From Lactifluus volemus (taxonomy: Eukaryota > Basidiomycota > Agaricomycetes > Russulales > Russulaceae), in assembly GCA_022376515.1 (NCBI GenBank), contig WTXI01000099.1, positions 1-64,000 on the forward strand: DNA of 64,000 nt, in the 5' to 3' direction. The notes under the pieces are model-generated. The model made no database searches, was not told the DNA's origin, and saw nothing but the letters and a program-made list of their open reading frames with translations. The translations under genes and the position numbers were made by a program. Every line of letters starts with the position of its first letter. Position 1 is the first letter of the stretch. Of the stretch, positions 34,938-46,826 are shown piece by piece.

Positions 34938-37900
34938 ATGGTCCATGATTCGTATGCTAAACTTTCTCACCCCCCGATGTCCCACAATCGTGACCATCAC
35001 TACAGCCCAGCTCTTCAGAACTCCGGGACAGGGTACATCTGCCACTCGCATTTCTATTCAATATTTTCTCAAATAGTTGTCCTTGAACAGCGCTCAGGTC
35101 AGCGAAACACAACCGAGCTTGCTCCAGATCCAGGTCACTGGTACGTATCTTTGTGACGCTGCTCAGATAAGTACTAAATGTTCTTTTCCATGTCAGTCCT
35201 CAGGGCGATCAACCTCCCCCGTCTCAAGTCCCCCCTGGGGAGAAAACGACAGTTTTATGTTACCGTGACCGACGGGTCGAGGACATGGCAGACGCGATCC
35301 GTCCGGAGTGTCGAGGGACGCGTGGAGTGGAACGAGGACATCAAAGCCTTGTGAGAAACGTCGCGTTTTCATTTCAATTTACAACTGAGCCTCTTGCAGT
35401 GCTATACAGCCACCCTCCAGCGTTACAGTCTCTCTATATGCGAAAAGTTCAATACATAAAGACATCCTTATTGGAAGGAAGGAGATCTCCTGTGAACCCC
35501 AGCATGGTTCGTCTTTCACTTAGAATTCTTATCCGCCTGGCTGAGCATCCTACATATAGAACTTGATATTATTCTGAGCAGTGATGATGGACATGTTGGA
35601 CGTCAAACTGAGTCGGCCACGCTCTTGACAATCACCGTATCAGCAAACGCCAGTTCTTCGCTTGCTGCAGGAGTTAATACTTCCAACTCCGCAACAGCTG
35701 ATCCAGAGAACCTTGCTCTCGACAACCAGGCGGAGATGTTAACTGCTGCTCTCACTCGCGCCGAGGACGCTATCAATACGATGGAGACATGGAGCAGTGC
35801 TGTTGATGTCATCAAGCGGGTGATGGATGCTGTCAGCGCCATCGCAGCAGTATGCTCACATATTATTGCCTATTTATATCTAAGCTAACTTTGTTTCTTA
35901 GTTGCAACCCTATGCAAATCTAGCATGGAGTCTGCTCTCAAAGATTCCCGAGGTACGACTCCTTGCTTTTCTAGGGCATACTGAAGGTTCACCGTGTTCA
36001 AACCTCTGTTCCAGACCTTGCTATTGCAGGTTGAGCGCGACGACAACGTCCGAGCGTTATTCAAAGTGATACGTGATGGGTTTGAATTTGCGAAAGATGC
36101 GGATGCTTTGAGGAGTATAAAGCCGGACTCTAGGCAAGCAAGAATCCTGGAGGAGATGCTGCAGTGCGTGTACGAGATTGGGAAATTTATCGAATTGTAT
36201 GCGAAGCATGTACAAGTCGGTGGGTCATGTTGATCTCTCTTGTTGGTGATTATAAACGTGTGATTGGCAGGGACGCGGACTTTGAAGAACATGTTTGGTC
36301 AAGTTGACGGGGAAATTGAACAATATCGCACGACCCTGATCCGACTGCGAGATGATTTCCTCGCGCTTGCAGCTGTCACCACCGAGGTTGCTGTGCTCGG
36401 GATTCAGCACGATGTAAGCAAAATACAGGGCGACGTGAACAAAGTACAGGATGGCGTAAGTCAAATCCAGGTCGATGTGAGTAATATTACACCAGTCAAA
36501 TTCGAGTTTTTTGACTCATTAAATGACTCCACAGCTAATGGCGATGTCAGGCCAAACATCAGAAGCCGGTGCGTGATTGTGGTTCTTATAACATCATCAG
36601 ATCGTCGATCTGACAAGGGGGTCATAGAGCTGGGTGTAATAATAAGAGAATTGCCCTATAAAGGCGGATGGCGACACGGTGATAAGAGGCCCTGTCTTCC
36701 TGGCACGCGCGAAGACTTCTTGGATCATATCATCAAGTGGGTCGAGAATCCAGAATCCGACCGTGGGCTCGTTCTTCTCGGCCAAGCAGGAACAGGAAAG
36801 TCATCGATTGCACACGAAGTCGCACGTCGACTCGAGAACAAGTGTCTCGGCTCTTACTTTGCCTTTCTCCGAAAGGAGCAATCCAAAGATGAGGCTTACC
36901 AGCTCTTCACGACTCTCGCTCGTGATCTCTCCGATCGCGATCCTGCTTTCAAGCTAGCCCTCGGCAGGATCCTTAAGAACAATTCGTCTCTCTGTGGTAC
37001 TCGAGACTACCGTACACTCTTCGAATCCCTCCTCCTTGAACCACTCAAGAACGTCGAAGTTCATGACCCAATTCTTATCGTAATCGATGCGTTGGATGAA
37101 AGTGGTGACGCAATCGGGAAAAATGGACTCCATGTATTTCTCTCTCAGCACCTCTTTGAGCTCCCGCAGAAACTTCGCATCCTGGTCACCTCAAGGCCAG
37201 AGGATAGCATCGAAGCTGCGTTCGCCAAAGCATCATCTATCGACATCCTCTACATGGACGATCCCACACTGTCTGCCAAGACGGAGCAAGACATTTGCTT
37301 GTATATTGAAAGCGAGCTCCCTCATGGCATTTTCAAAGACCATGGTATGAAACTAGCAAAAGCGGCAGAGGGCTTGTTTCAGTGGGCAGCTGTCGCATGT
37401 GGGTTCATAAACAGCCCTCCAGCTATGTTTGGGTTTAGCAAGAAAAAGTGTGTTCAGCGCCTGTTAGGACACTCTCGAGATCTCAATGGACAAGATCCAT
37501 TGGACAAGCTATACGAAGAAGTTCTCGAAGGTTACTTCAAACCTCATGAGGCGCAGGTCTTATTTCGATCGGTGATGGGACAGCTTTTTGCTGCGGTCAA
37601 GCCCCTCTCCCTTCGTTCCTTGGTGACCCTGCGGCGGTATGCTCCGGTCGATGACCCGGAAGATTCGGAGCCGGTTCTCGAGATGCTCGGTCACCTCGGT
37701 TCGCTTCTGAGTAACGTGACTTCATTTGATGAATCGCGTCCAATCATTCCTCTCCATACCTCATTCCGCGACTTTTTGACGAACAAGAAGAATATCGCAT
37801 TTTATGTGGACCTTGGAGAAGCCCACCGTCAGTTAGCACATGCCTGCCTTGGATTGATGCTGGATAGTCTCAAGTTCAACATCTGCGAGCTCGAGTCGTC

Positions 37901-40597
37901 GTATCTCGCCAACAGCGATGTTCCAGACCTGGAATCTCGAGTCTTGAAATTCATTCCCGATGCTCTATCATATTCCTGCCTTTTCTGGGACAATCATTTA
38001 AAGCATCTCGATTTCGAATACGACCTCTTCACGGAACTTCGGTCCCTTTTGGAGACAAAGTTTTTATTTTGGCTGGAGGTGCTCAGCGTCAAGAGCAGCG
38101 TGGGCTTTGCCTCGCGAGGATTGTCATCTCTGATGACATGGTTAAGATTTGACCAGCAGAAGGTAGGCTCATCCTATAATCGAATATGACATATAGTGAC
38201 TATTCGGTGAAGTCACAACAGCCTTCCGGAACGGAGGTGGGAAATGTGATGGCATTAGCGAATGATGCATCCTCTTTTGTGCGTTATTTTGGAATGGTGA
38301 TAGCAAGGAGCGCTCCACATATCTATGTCTCTGCTTTGCCTTTCGCACCATCCTCTTCCCACATCTTCAATCATTTCATTCACCTATATCCTCACACATT
38401 ATCCCTGGAACGCGGGCAGTTGTCTCATTGGCCAGCATTGGAAATGGAGACTACGGCACATAGAGGATACGTCTATTGTGTTGCGTTCTCGCCGGATGGA
38501 CAACGCTTCGCCTCTGCCTCGCGAGACCGTACGATTTGCGTGTGGGATGCCACAACAGGGGAGGCTGTAGCGGGCCCGTTTACTGGTCACACCGGTTCAG
38601 TTGCATCTGTTGTATTCTCGCCAGACGGGCAGTGCATCGCCTCGGCCTCAGCAGATTCCACGATTCGCGTTTGGGATGCCACAACGGGTGACGTCGTAGT
38701 GGGCCCATTTACTGGCCACACTGCTCCCGTCTGCTCTGTCGCATTCTCTCCGGACGGCCACCACATCGCCTCCGCCTCCCATGATCGCACAATTCGTGTA
38801 TGGGACGCTGCAACAGGGGAGGCTGTAGTAGGCCCATTCATTGGACACACCGATTTCGTCACCTCCGTGGTACTCTCACCAGATGGGCAATACATCGCCT
38901 CGGCTTCGAAAGATCGCACAATTCGCATATGGAATGCTGCAACAGGAGACATCGTAGCAGGCCCATTTGTTGGCCACACTGATTCCGTCTGGTCTGTTGC
39001 ATTCTCACCGGACGGGCGGTGTATCGCATCAGCCTCAGATGATCGCACGATCCGCGTGTGGAACGTTGCAACAGGAGAGATCGTAGCAGACCCATTCATT
39101 GGACACACCGAAGCTGTCTTCTCTGTTGCTTTCTCGCCGGACGGGCAGCGTATTGCCTCAGCATCACAAGATTGCACGATTCGTGTGTGGGATGCTGCCA
39201 CAGGAGAGGTCGTAGCGGGCCCATTTATTAAACACAGCAATTCGGCCCTTTCTGTTGCATTCTCACCAGACGGGCAGCGCATCGCCTCGGCCTCCGCGGA
39301 TTTCAAGATTTGTGTGTGGCATGCTGCAGCAGGGGAAGTTGTAGCAGGCCACTTTACTGGACATACAGACTTGGTCCTTTCTGTCACGTTCTCACCGGAT
39401 GGACAGAGGATCGCCTCAGCCTCTTGGGATTCCAAGATTTGCGTTTGGGATGCCACAACAGGAGAGATTGTAGCGGGCCCGTTTACTGCACACAGTAAAT
39501 CGGTCTTGGCTGTTGCGTTCTCGCCAGATGGACGGTGCATCGCATCTGCCTCGAAAGATCGCACGGTTTGCGTGTTGAATGCCGCAACAGGAGAGGTTGT
39601 AGCGGGCCCATTTACTGGGCACACCGATTGGGTCAGATCTATCGCATTTTCGCCGAACGGACAGCGCATCGCCTCAGCCTCACTCGATTGCACAATTCGT
39701 GTGTGGGACGCCGCAACAGGAGAGATCGTAGCGGGCCCATTAACTGGGCACACCGATTTGGTCAATTCTGTTGCATTCTCGCCGAATGGACAGCACATCG
39801 CCTCGGCCTCAAAAGATGGCACAATTCGCGTGTGGGACGCCGCAACAGGAGAGGTCGTAGCGGGCCCATTCACTGGACACACCAATCAAGTATTCACTAT
39901 TGCATTCTCACCAGATGGGCAGCGCATCGCCTCGGCCTCACTCGATTTCACAATTCGCGTGTGGGACGCCACAACAGGAGAGGTTGTGGTTGGCCCACTT
40001 ACTGGACACACCAATTCAATCAGTTCTGTTGCATTCTCGCCAGACGGCCAGCGCATTGCCTCAGCCTCAATGGATGGCACGATTTCATTATGGAATACCA
40101 CAACAGGAGAGGTCATAGAAGGTCCGTTTATTGGACACAGCGACGGTGTCTACTCTGTTGCATTCTCACCAAATGGGCAACACATCACCTCGGCCTCAGC
40201 AGATCAGACGATTCGCTTGTGGGATGTCACAATAGGGGAGTGCGAGTTAGAAGCTGGCTCGTCTACTGAACCCACTGAATCGGGTTTGTTTGTTTCATCC
40301 TCATCGGACAGGCAGCCCATCAACTCGGTCTCGCAAAGACTTATTATTCGTGTGAAAGGAAGAACAGGCAATATCGAGAAAGTGTATTTTATGGACAGGG
40401 TTTTGGTCAGTAGTGATGGTTGGATGTGCGGAGACGAGGGGGAGCTTTTATTATGGGTGCCCCAGATTCACCGACCGTATATCCAGAGATCTAACACTGT
40501 CTGGATCGTGGGCAGACATTATACCCAGCTTGATTTTTCAAACTTTGTTCATGGATTAAATTGGTCTACTGTATATGTTCATAGCTCATCTAAATAA
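34938..40597 (+). CDS. NLR2: C2 / helical / NACHT / 14x WD40 protein
   Basis: Paralogue of NLR1 with the same exon pattern at its 5' end (start 34938, C2 exon VLRAINLPRLK, helical exons) and the same 50-base intron joining the NACHT and WD parts near 38163-38212. Walker A GQAGTGKSS and Walker B VIDALDE are intact. Two structural differences stand out. The intron corresponding to NLR1 15488-15581 has lost its GT donor (now CT at 36535-36536), is 93 bases long and has no stop, so the frame runs straight through and adds 31 residues before the NACHT domain. The heptad repeat before it is one unit shorter. It has 14 WD40 repeats, like NLR1, with changes concentrated at the variable positions. The C-terminal cap (LDFSNFVHG, WSTVYVHSSSK) is conserved. 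A non-self-recognition or stress role is inferred from the family. Confidence 0.82.
38459..40264 (+). repeat. 14 tandem WD40 repeats of 129 bases (NLR2)
   Basis: Same count and unit length as in NLR1. Paired units differ at the residues after HT and around SAS-x-D: unit 5 is HTNYVNSV/SASNGCT in NLR1 and HTDSVWSV/SASDDRT here; unit 12 is HTSVVYPV/SASYDCT and HTNQVFTI/SASLDFT. Units 6, 8 and 13 have the fewest changes. Confidence 0.9.
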
Positions 40598-42609
40598 ATT
40601 TGCAGGAGTCACTCGTAGGCTGCGCCTTACTCTCTGTGCAATTTCATGGTCCTGCGAGTCCAACGCTCGTCCCATCCGTCTCTTTTCCCTTCTCCCACGA
40701 TTAGTATGTTCAGCAGTACTGCTCGAGCCATGACTGAGAACTACTAGCATTACCCCCAGTGTCCACGTCCCCCACCGATTCCGATCTCGTTTCACAGACT
40801 TTCGTACCAGTCCATCTGCATCCACTCCTTCGGCGCCCTCTTTGTTCTCTTGTCAAAGGCAAGTTACCTTCATCATCGCCGCTATTCATGATTGTCATCC
40901 TAGGTCTGGTCGCGTGCTTCTTTTAGTAAACCTTCATGCTGCGCCGCTCCCTCAGGCTCTTCCGATTCTATCATCCTGAAGTCTTCTGGGGTCACTGCCT
41001 GCTTCGTGGCTCTAGGGGTCCCCTTATCTCTGCTTCATGACCGGAGGCACGTACGAGGTTATGGTTGCCCTCACCAGCCGTAAACAGCGGGAGCAGCTGC
41101 AAATACGTCGGAAGGGCCCAACTAGATTTCACATAATGACATACAAAGTTGGTGCGTGACGTATTCTCGTCATGAGTATGGTAGCAAATCATCCCAATGA
41201 GAAAGTCTATAGTAGTACTTCTACTTGAGCAGTCACTATGTGGTGAGAGAAACACAAAATCCCACGGGTTGAGAAGAAATGTCGAGTGCCAGACTAAGCC
41301 CCAAAAAGTCGCTTTTGTTACTTCCAACGCAAACCTAAATTCGCACTGAGAAGTCGCCCAACATAGATGAATCCTCCGACTGTATCGCCGTATGTGACAG
41401 GTGGGAAAAATCATACCAAGGGTAATGGCGATTTGAATTATGCATCCAATGTTAGAACTAACGTGTGTTTGGATGACTGACTCGCCAAAATTTGGTGCTG
41501 CGGTCGCCTGACTAAGCACGGCGATGCGGTCACCTGACTTATTTCATGCCAAGACACCGCAGGGCCGCGACGCGTCAACTCACCTGGGTCCTCTTCGAGA
41601 TCCCACGCTCAATCAAGTGAAGTTCTGTGTGCTTAGGCTTGAAGATCCACCCAACGCAAGTAACCAGGAGCCCACAAGTCGCGCAGTACCTGGGGCTAAC
41701 CTAGTAATCGTGGGTGATAGGGAACGTACGGATTACTCTCTTCGTCATCGGTGAACCTCTAGAACAGAAGAGAACGTCAAATAATGTGACTTTGAAAGGA
41801 AGTCGTCTCAGCCCACGTGGTGAAGTCGGTATCTGAGACACCTGGTCAGCTAGCATCAGTGTTTTATATTCCTGGATATGTTCGACTCTAAGGATGTTCA
41901 ATTTACGTACCACCTCTGACAAAAAAAGAAGTCAATGCCCCATGAAAATAGGATAAGTATGTACAGTACCTTTATTGAACCCCGAAAAGCGCTTGCTCCA
42001 ATCACTACGAGGACGATCCGTACGCCAATCGACGCACTGAAAGAAAGACGACTCGGAGAAAATAGGCGGCGGTATCCAATAGTCACGATATCAATCATGC
42101 GGCGTTTAGGGTGTAGAATAAGAATATGCGCACCCTAACGATGACACTTGCCAAATCGCAATGGTTGCGACGAGAATGGGCATTGGACGATGGTAGACTG
42201 TCTGTTACGAATGGCCCACATCGTCCAATGGCCATTCTCGTCCGTAGAAAAAGGTAATATCCTCCCACCAAATAGCAGGCATTTTGGCGGAGGACTGGGG
42301 GTCTTGAGAGGGTGAAAACTTGAAGAAGGGGAGATGAATGCCAATAGGATTTGATTAAAAAGGAAGTTGCCACTGAATAAGAGAAAAAAAGAGAAAAGGA
42401 TAGGGTGGATGGGAACTTGAAATTGGCTTGTTATACCACAGTAGCATACTGTACCGTGTTGTCTTTGGTAGAGTAGATTTAAGAGCTCGGACACAACCGA
42501 AACTCGGAGCTGGAAATGGGCTGGGCATCGGCTGCCTTCAATTATCACGTCATCATGGTCAACGACAGCATTATTGTATTTTTCAAATAAGTTGCCAAAC
42601 GAAAAATAA
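40598..42609. other. Downstream of NLR2, no gene recognised
   Basis: Duplicate of the region after NLR1, with indels. A perfect-looking short palindrome occurs at 42169-42243 (GACGAGAATGGGCATTGGACGATG facing its complement), which is not present as such in unit 1. No frame is conserved in both copies. Confidence 0.45.
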
Positions 42610-43254
42610 ATTTAAAAACACTAAAAATTCGGAATGTGTATATCTTGCCGAAACCTCAACATATCGAGGTCGGAGGGGTATTAAAATGATCGGAATTTTT
42701 GATAGAATAGTTCTATTAAGGACCGAGGGGGGAAAATTTGTATTTAAGAAAATCCAAATTTCGGAGGAGGTGACCATATCACAACCTCTTCTACAGGCTC
42801 CACCGAGTCCTCCCCCTTATAATTCGACAATGCCAGCTCAAATAAGTCCCCTTTACCATAATCGAAGGTACCGATAGGGTTGGGGCTGTTGGGCTGCCTT
42901 GGGCAATCAAGTTTAAGGTCATGTGTTCGGCGCTTAGATTACCAAGATAGTAGTCAGCATCAAATTGATTGCCCAACCCCATGTGGCCCTATCGGTACCT
43001 TCGATTATGGTTAAGGGATATTATTAGGACTTATTTGAGCTGCTATTGTCAAATTATAAGGGGGTGGAGCCCGTAGAGGAGGTTGTGATATGGTCTCCTC
43101 CTCCGAAATTTGGATTTTCTTAAATGTAAATTTTCTTCCCTCGGTCCTTAATAGAACTATTCTATCAAAAATTCCGATCATTTTGATACCCCTCCGACCT
43201 CGATATGTTGAGATTTCGACGAGATATACACATTCCGAATTTTTAGTTTTTTAT
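42610..43254. mobile_element. Foldback / MITE-like element with long inverted arms
   Basis: The left arm (about 42610-42910) and right arm (about 42965-43254) are inverted copies for nearly 290 bases each, with a 54-base unmatched loop. Both arms start ACTAAAAATTCGGAATGTG and carry the same inner words (GGTCGGAGGGGTAT, ATCGAAGGTACCGATAGGG). No coding frame is present. It interrupts sequence that is continuous in unit 1. A target duplication could not be fixed because the flanks are AT-rich. It is a non-autonomous DNA-transposon type by structure; the mobilising family is unknown. Confidence 0.85.
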
Positions 43255-43446
43255 TAATAAGGAACGCTGCCCGAGCTCACCAGCTCATTTGCCATCTGCC
43301 ATCGGCCTCACCTCTCGTATCACATTTTCGTCCGTCTGCCAGACCCCCACTGGCCCTCGGCACTCGCCCCCATTCCCATGTCCTCAGGCCGGTGAATTAT
43401 GCCACCTTCAACCACCTCCCACGGGCCACCGCTCAGATGAACCTCC

Positions 43447-45853
43447 TTTTTTTTTTTTTTTTGAATTGGGGTTTAGAGTCCCCACGTATATTGCGACAAG
43501 ACTAAGTTACTCTGTACAAGGTACTATCCAACGGAGACACAAGTAAGGGAACAAGATAAATGAAGGGGGAGAAAGGAGTAAAATAAGAAGAGGTCAGAGA
43601 GAGAGGGGAGCGCGGCCGAGGCCGGATTCATTCAAGGGGGGTCAGGGCGGGGTGGCAGGGGCCGGAGGCCTTGTTGTGAGAGGAGTAGGAATTGGGCGAG
43701 ACACCGACCACCTGCTTCAGTAGAGAAGAGGTATTGCGAGGAGAAGCCCTCGATGGTAGAGGCGCGATGGTCAGAATGAAGGCGGCAGTCGAAGAGGACA
43801 TGGTTGATGGAGTAGCGGTGAATGGGGGCTGGCGTGGGTGGGCCCGAGTGAAGTGGTGAGAGTGTGGGTGTGAAGGAGACATCGTTACAGGGGCAGAAGG
43901 TGTTGTCTCCCGCCAGCGGCCTGAACTGGTCACTGTAGTCCACGAAGAAGGTGTGTTGGCTGAGTAGTTGAAGCCCAGATGTGAAGAGATGTCTGTTTTT
44001 GTGAGAGAGTAGTCCCCTCACAAATGGTGGAGGTTGGTTTGTCGGGGTGTTAGGGCATGCGCGCCAGGCCTTGTGGCCCGGCGTGCGAGGGAGCTCGCCT
44101 CCGGCGAGCTCCCTCGCCCATAAGTCGAAAGCGAAATCGGAGGGGGAACTGGGGGTTCTACGACCAAGGTAGGTTGTAGTTCCTGGAGGAGGCAGTCCAG
44201 CTCCGTCGACCCGGGACACAAGCCCAAGACTCCTTGAAGAGCCATAGCTCAACGGCGCGTGCTGGGGAAGGGTCTAAGAAGGAAGAGAGAGAGGAAGTAA
44301 AGTAGGAAGCAAAGGAGAGAAAAGGGGACTTAGTGGAAGTGTTTGTAAGAAGAGGTAGCACCAATTTGTTCGGTAAGAGAATATATAGGAAGCCCCCCGA
44401 GGGGAGTGAGAGGAAAAAATTGAGACCCTGCGAAAGGGCCTTGAGGAGTGACCATCTTTGGTCCGTGTCCACCGACACCCCCGACTGCAGCAACCTCTCC
44501 CCACTGTATAGTAAGAAGGCATGTCCGTAGGAATTGGGGGTGGGAATAGGAAGTGACCTAACGTAAAGGTAATGAGCAAGAGGAGGGGTTTTGTGATGAG
44601 GGAACGAGTGAGAGAGTGTACCTCCTTAGGGGAGGAAGCGTAGGAAGTGAAGCCCGGGTGCGACCAGGCGGGCGAGTATGGGAGGGAAGGATAGGAGAAG
44701 GGAAAGGAAGGGGGAGTCCTGGATTTAACGAGAGACCAAAGGTTCGTAAGAGGAAGCAAGGTGAGACGCCATCGTGAAATAGGATTGGACCAGACTGACG
44801 TGAGTAGAGGAGAGGACGGGGGAGGTGACGAGAGGCGTGTGATGTACTGGGATTTGAGTTTAAGTAGGGTATATCGTATAGGTGGGATGCCAAGTAAGTG
44901 ATGTAGCGGTGCAGTAGGCGTAGTACGGAAAGTGCCGCTGAGGCGACGACAGGCTTGGTTCTGCGCCACCTGAAGGGGCTGAACCAAGCCTTTCTGTTTG
45001 ACGTCAGTGAACCAAATCGGAGAACCATATGTGAGGATTGGGAGGATTACCGCCAGGTATACTTTACGCCAGTTAGTGAAGTTTAGACCTCTCACTGAGT
45101 TGCCGAGGACCCCCAGGGCCGCTAGGGAAGAGCGGGCCCTGGAGGCCATGATATAGACGTGTTCCTTCCATGAAAGTGTGGGGTTGAAGTAGATACCTAG
45201 GTAGCGAACCACCTTGGACGTTTTAACTGAGTACTCACCGTTGGAGGGGTCTCGGAGAGCCAGACGAGTTATATGAGGGCCGAAATGGCATTCGACATGG
45301 CGGGTGCGGAAGATCATGAATTCCGTCTTCTCTGGGTCGAGCCGGAGCCCCACATCAAATAGCCAGGAAGCTGCTTGTTCGTATAAACGTGCGGCCTTCG
45401 ACGCCGCAGAGCGATATGTTTCCCCGCTGGCAGTGATGCAGCCGTCGTCAACATATAACTGGAAGGAGGTGAAAGGGGAGGAGTCCGAAGAGTTAAGGAG
45501 AGTGAGGAGGGGGGCCGTATAAATAGCCGAAAGGATAGGCGAGAGGGGTGAACCCTGAGGGGTGCCGTAAGAGAGTGACTGGGGGTCATGTGTGTAGCCG
45601 TTGAAGGAAAGTGAGGCCGCCCTATCGGAAAGGAAAGAAAGGGTCCATTGGACCAGGGGCGGTGGGAAGCCGTAGATGTGAAGGAGGTGTGCTATCCGGG
45701 CGGGGTTCAGGTTGTCAAAGAAACCCTGGATGTTGAAGAAGATGGTTGCAGCAATGTGTCCGGCCTTGAGGCAGGACTGGGCTAGATGGGCCAGATGGCC
45801 GGCGCCATCTACAGCACTGCTGTAATCCCGAGAGCTGAATTGGAGGGGGGGAG
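43447..45853 (-). mobile_element. LINE-type retrotransposon, 5'-truncated, poly(A) tail
   Basis: A run of 16 T at 43447-43462 is the poly(A) tail of a minus-strand non-LTR element. Upstream of it, in the element's direction, lie a 3' untranslated region, a C-terminal Cys/His segment and an RT domain. The element is cut at 45853, exactly where the family A LTR begins, so its 5' part is lost or displaced. Confidence 0.85.
43632..45853 (-). pseudogene. LINE reverse transcriptase, frameshifted
   Basis: The frame is open from the LTR junction at 45853 down to 44274 and reads as the palm and thumb of a LINE RT: a QFSSRDYSSA start, FFNIQGFFDN (motif A), GTPQGSPLSPILSAIY (motif B), QLYVDDG (motif C, near 45440), PEKTEFM and VVRYLGI. 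In motif A the usual catalytic Asp is Asn, so the enzyme is probably dead. After 44274 the C-terminus continues in other frames (43632-44252), with a CPC...H...C segment typical of the end of fungal LINE ORF2. At least one frameshift separates the two parts. Confidence 0.8.
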
Positions 45854-46789
45854 TGTCACGGTTCGCAGGGACCGTGGCTCGAAGTGAGCTTCGTTCTGGT
45901 TGGCTATTTGTTGTGGCAAGTCGGACAAGACTAGCAACACCAAATAGTCGATTCTAGAACGCGCAGGCAAGGTCCAGCAAGGAGTAGACTTGACTGTGCG
46001 AACTCTGGGTGTTCGTATCGCGCGAGGCGGTTAGTACGGGCCGGCACACGCGATGGTCGGAGTTACCGTTCCTAAAGAGGATAGACGGTGGCAGATGGGT
46101 CAATGACGATGTGTAGGTTCAACCGCAACACGGGCGCGAGTGTAATTGGAGCGCAAGGGATGCTCGCCTTCCAAGGACACTCGTGGGAGGTTGAACTAAG
46201 GTTCGAGGGCGGACGCGATGTGAGAAGTGGGAACTACTTCTCTCAGCGCGTTCGTATTAGGGTTCAGGCGTCTGGGAGCTAGTTCCAGAGGAAATGGAAC
46301 AAGTTCACAGATGTCTGATTGTGGCGCGAAGTACCTAGATCAAGGTACGAAGAGGGGATGAACAAGTAGAGGGAGAAGATGCGATGCGAGTGTGAGCAGG
46401 AGACAATGAACTGCGATTCTAGACGAAGCTGAAGCTGGGGCTTTAGCTCGTCTACAGGGCCCTATTTATGCGTACAGAGGGCCAGCCAACTATCCTACAA
46501 AGGTCACAGTACAGTAGCGAAGTCAAGACTATTGACTAAGGACCTGAGTCAGTTCTGATGACTCAAGAACTGACTCAGTGCGTCTGACTCAAGGTCTGAG
46601 TCAAGAACGCTGACTCAAGATTTGAGTCATGATCCCTGAGTCAAATACACGTCCAAAACGGCGACGCACAGCCCCTAGAAGCAGAACAGAAGGGGCTGGC
46701 CAAGGAAAGGGATCCTAGGTCACAACACAAGTCGAAAATCAGACGGAAAACAGTAAGAAATGGGCCGGGCGGCCCGCATAACCGTAACA
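45854..46789 (-). repeat. LTR of chromovirus family A (3' LTR of minus-strand element)
   Basis: 936 bp, TG...CA ended, and the same length as the plus-oriented copy at 57603-58538. It abuts the LINE directly. A purine tract (AGGAGAGAGGG, minus strand) lies just inside at about 46790-46805, as expected next to a 3' LTR. It contains the eight-site TGASTCA cluster at 46544-46640. Confidence 0.92.
46544..46640. promoter_or_regulatory. Cluster of eight TGASTCA bZIP-type sites in LTR
   Basis: Eight copies of TGAGTCA or TGACTCA occur within about 97 bases, in both orientations, with 5-10 base spacers. TGASTCA is the core site of Gcn4/AP-1-type bZIP factors. The same cluster is present in the other two family A LTR copies. 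It lies upstream of a TATA-like CATAAATAG in LTR orientation, the place of an enhancer in U3. Confidence 0.7.
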
Positions 46790-46826
46790 GTACCCTCTCT
46801 CCTAGGCGCATGTACCACCATGCGCC

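Larger units (their letters stand above)
30656..43360 (+). repeat. Segmental duplication, unit 2
   Basis: A direct repeat of 10085-21690 carrying DUF6534-type gene C and NLR2. Relative to unit 1 it has about 400 extra bases between the two genes (around 34200-34650) and a 645-bp foldback element at 42610-43254. Similarity resumes after that element (CGTCTGCCAGACCC), showing the foldback inserted after the duplication. Boundaries are approximate. Confidence 0.85.

Noticed and set aside
38587..39885. 432-codon open frame on the minus strand across the NLR2 WD repeats (and similar ones in NLR1)
   Set aside because: It is the antisense shadow of a 129-base repeat whose unit happens to lack stops in that frame; its product is a tandem repeat with no independent signal.
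40992..41519. Minus-strand frame of 175 codons downstream of NLR2
   Set aside because: The corresponding region of unit 1 (20293-20493) is broken, and the product is Cys/Phe-rich without a family pattern.
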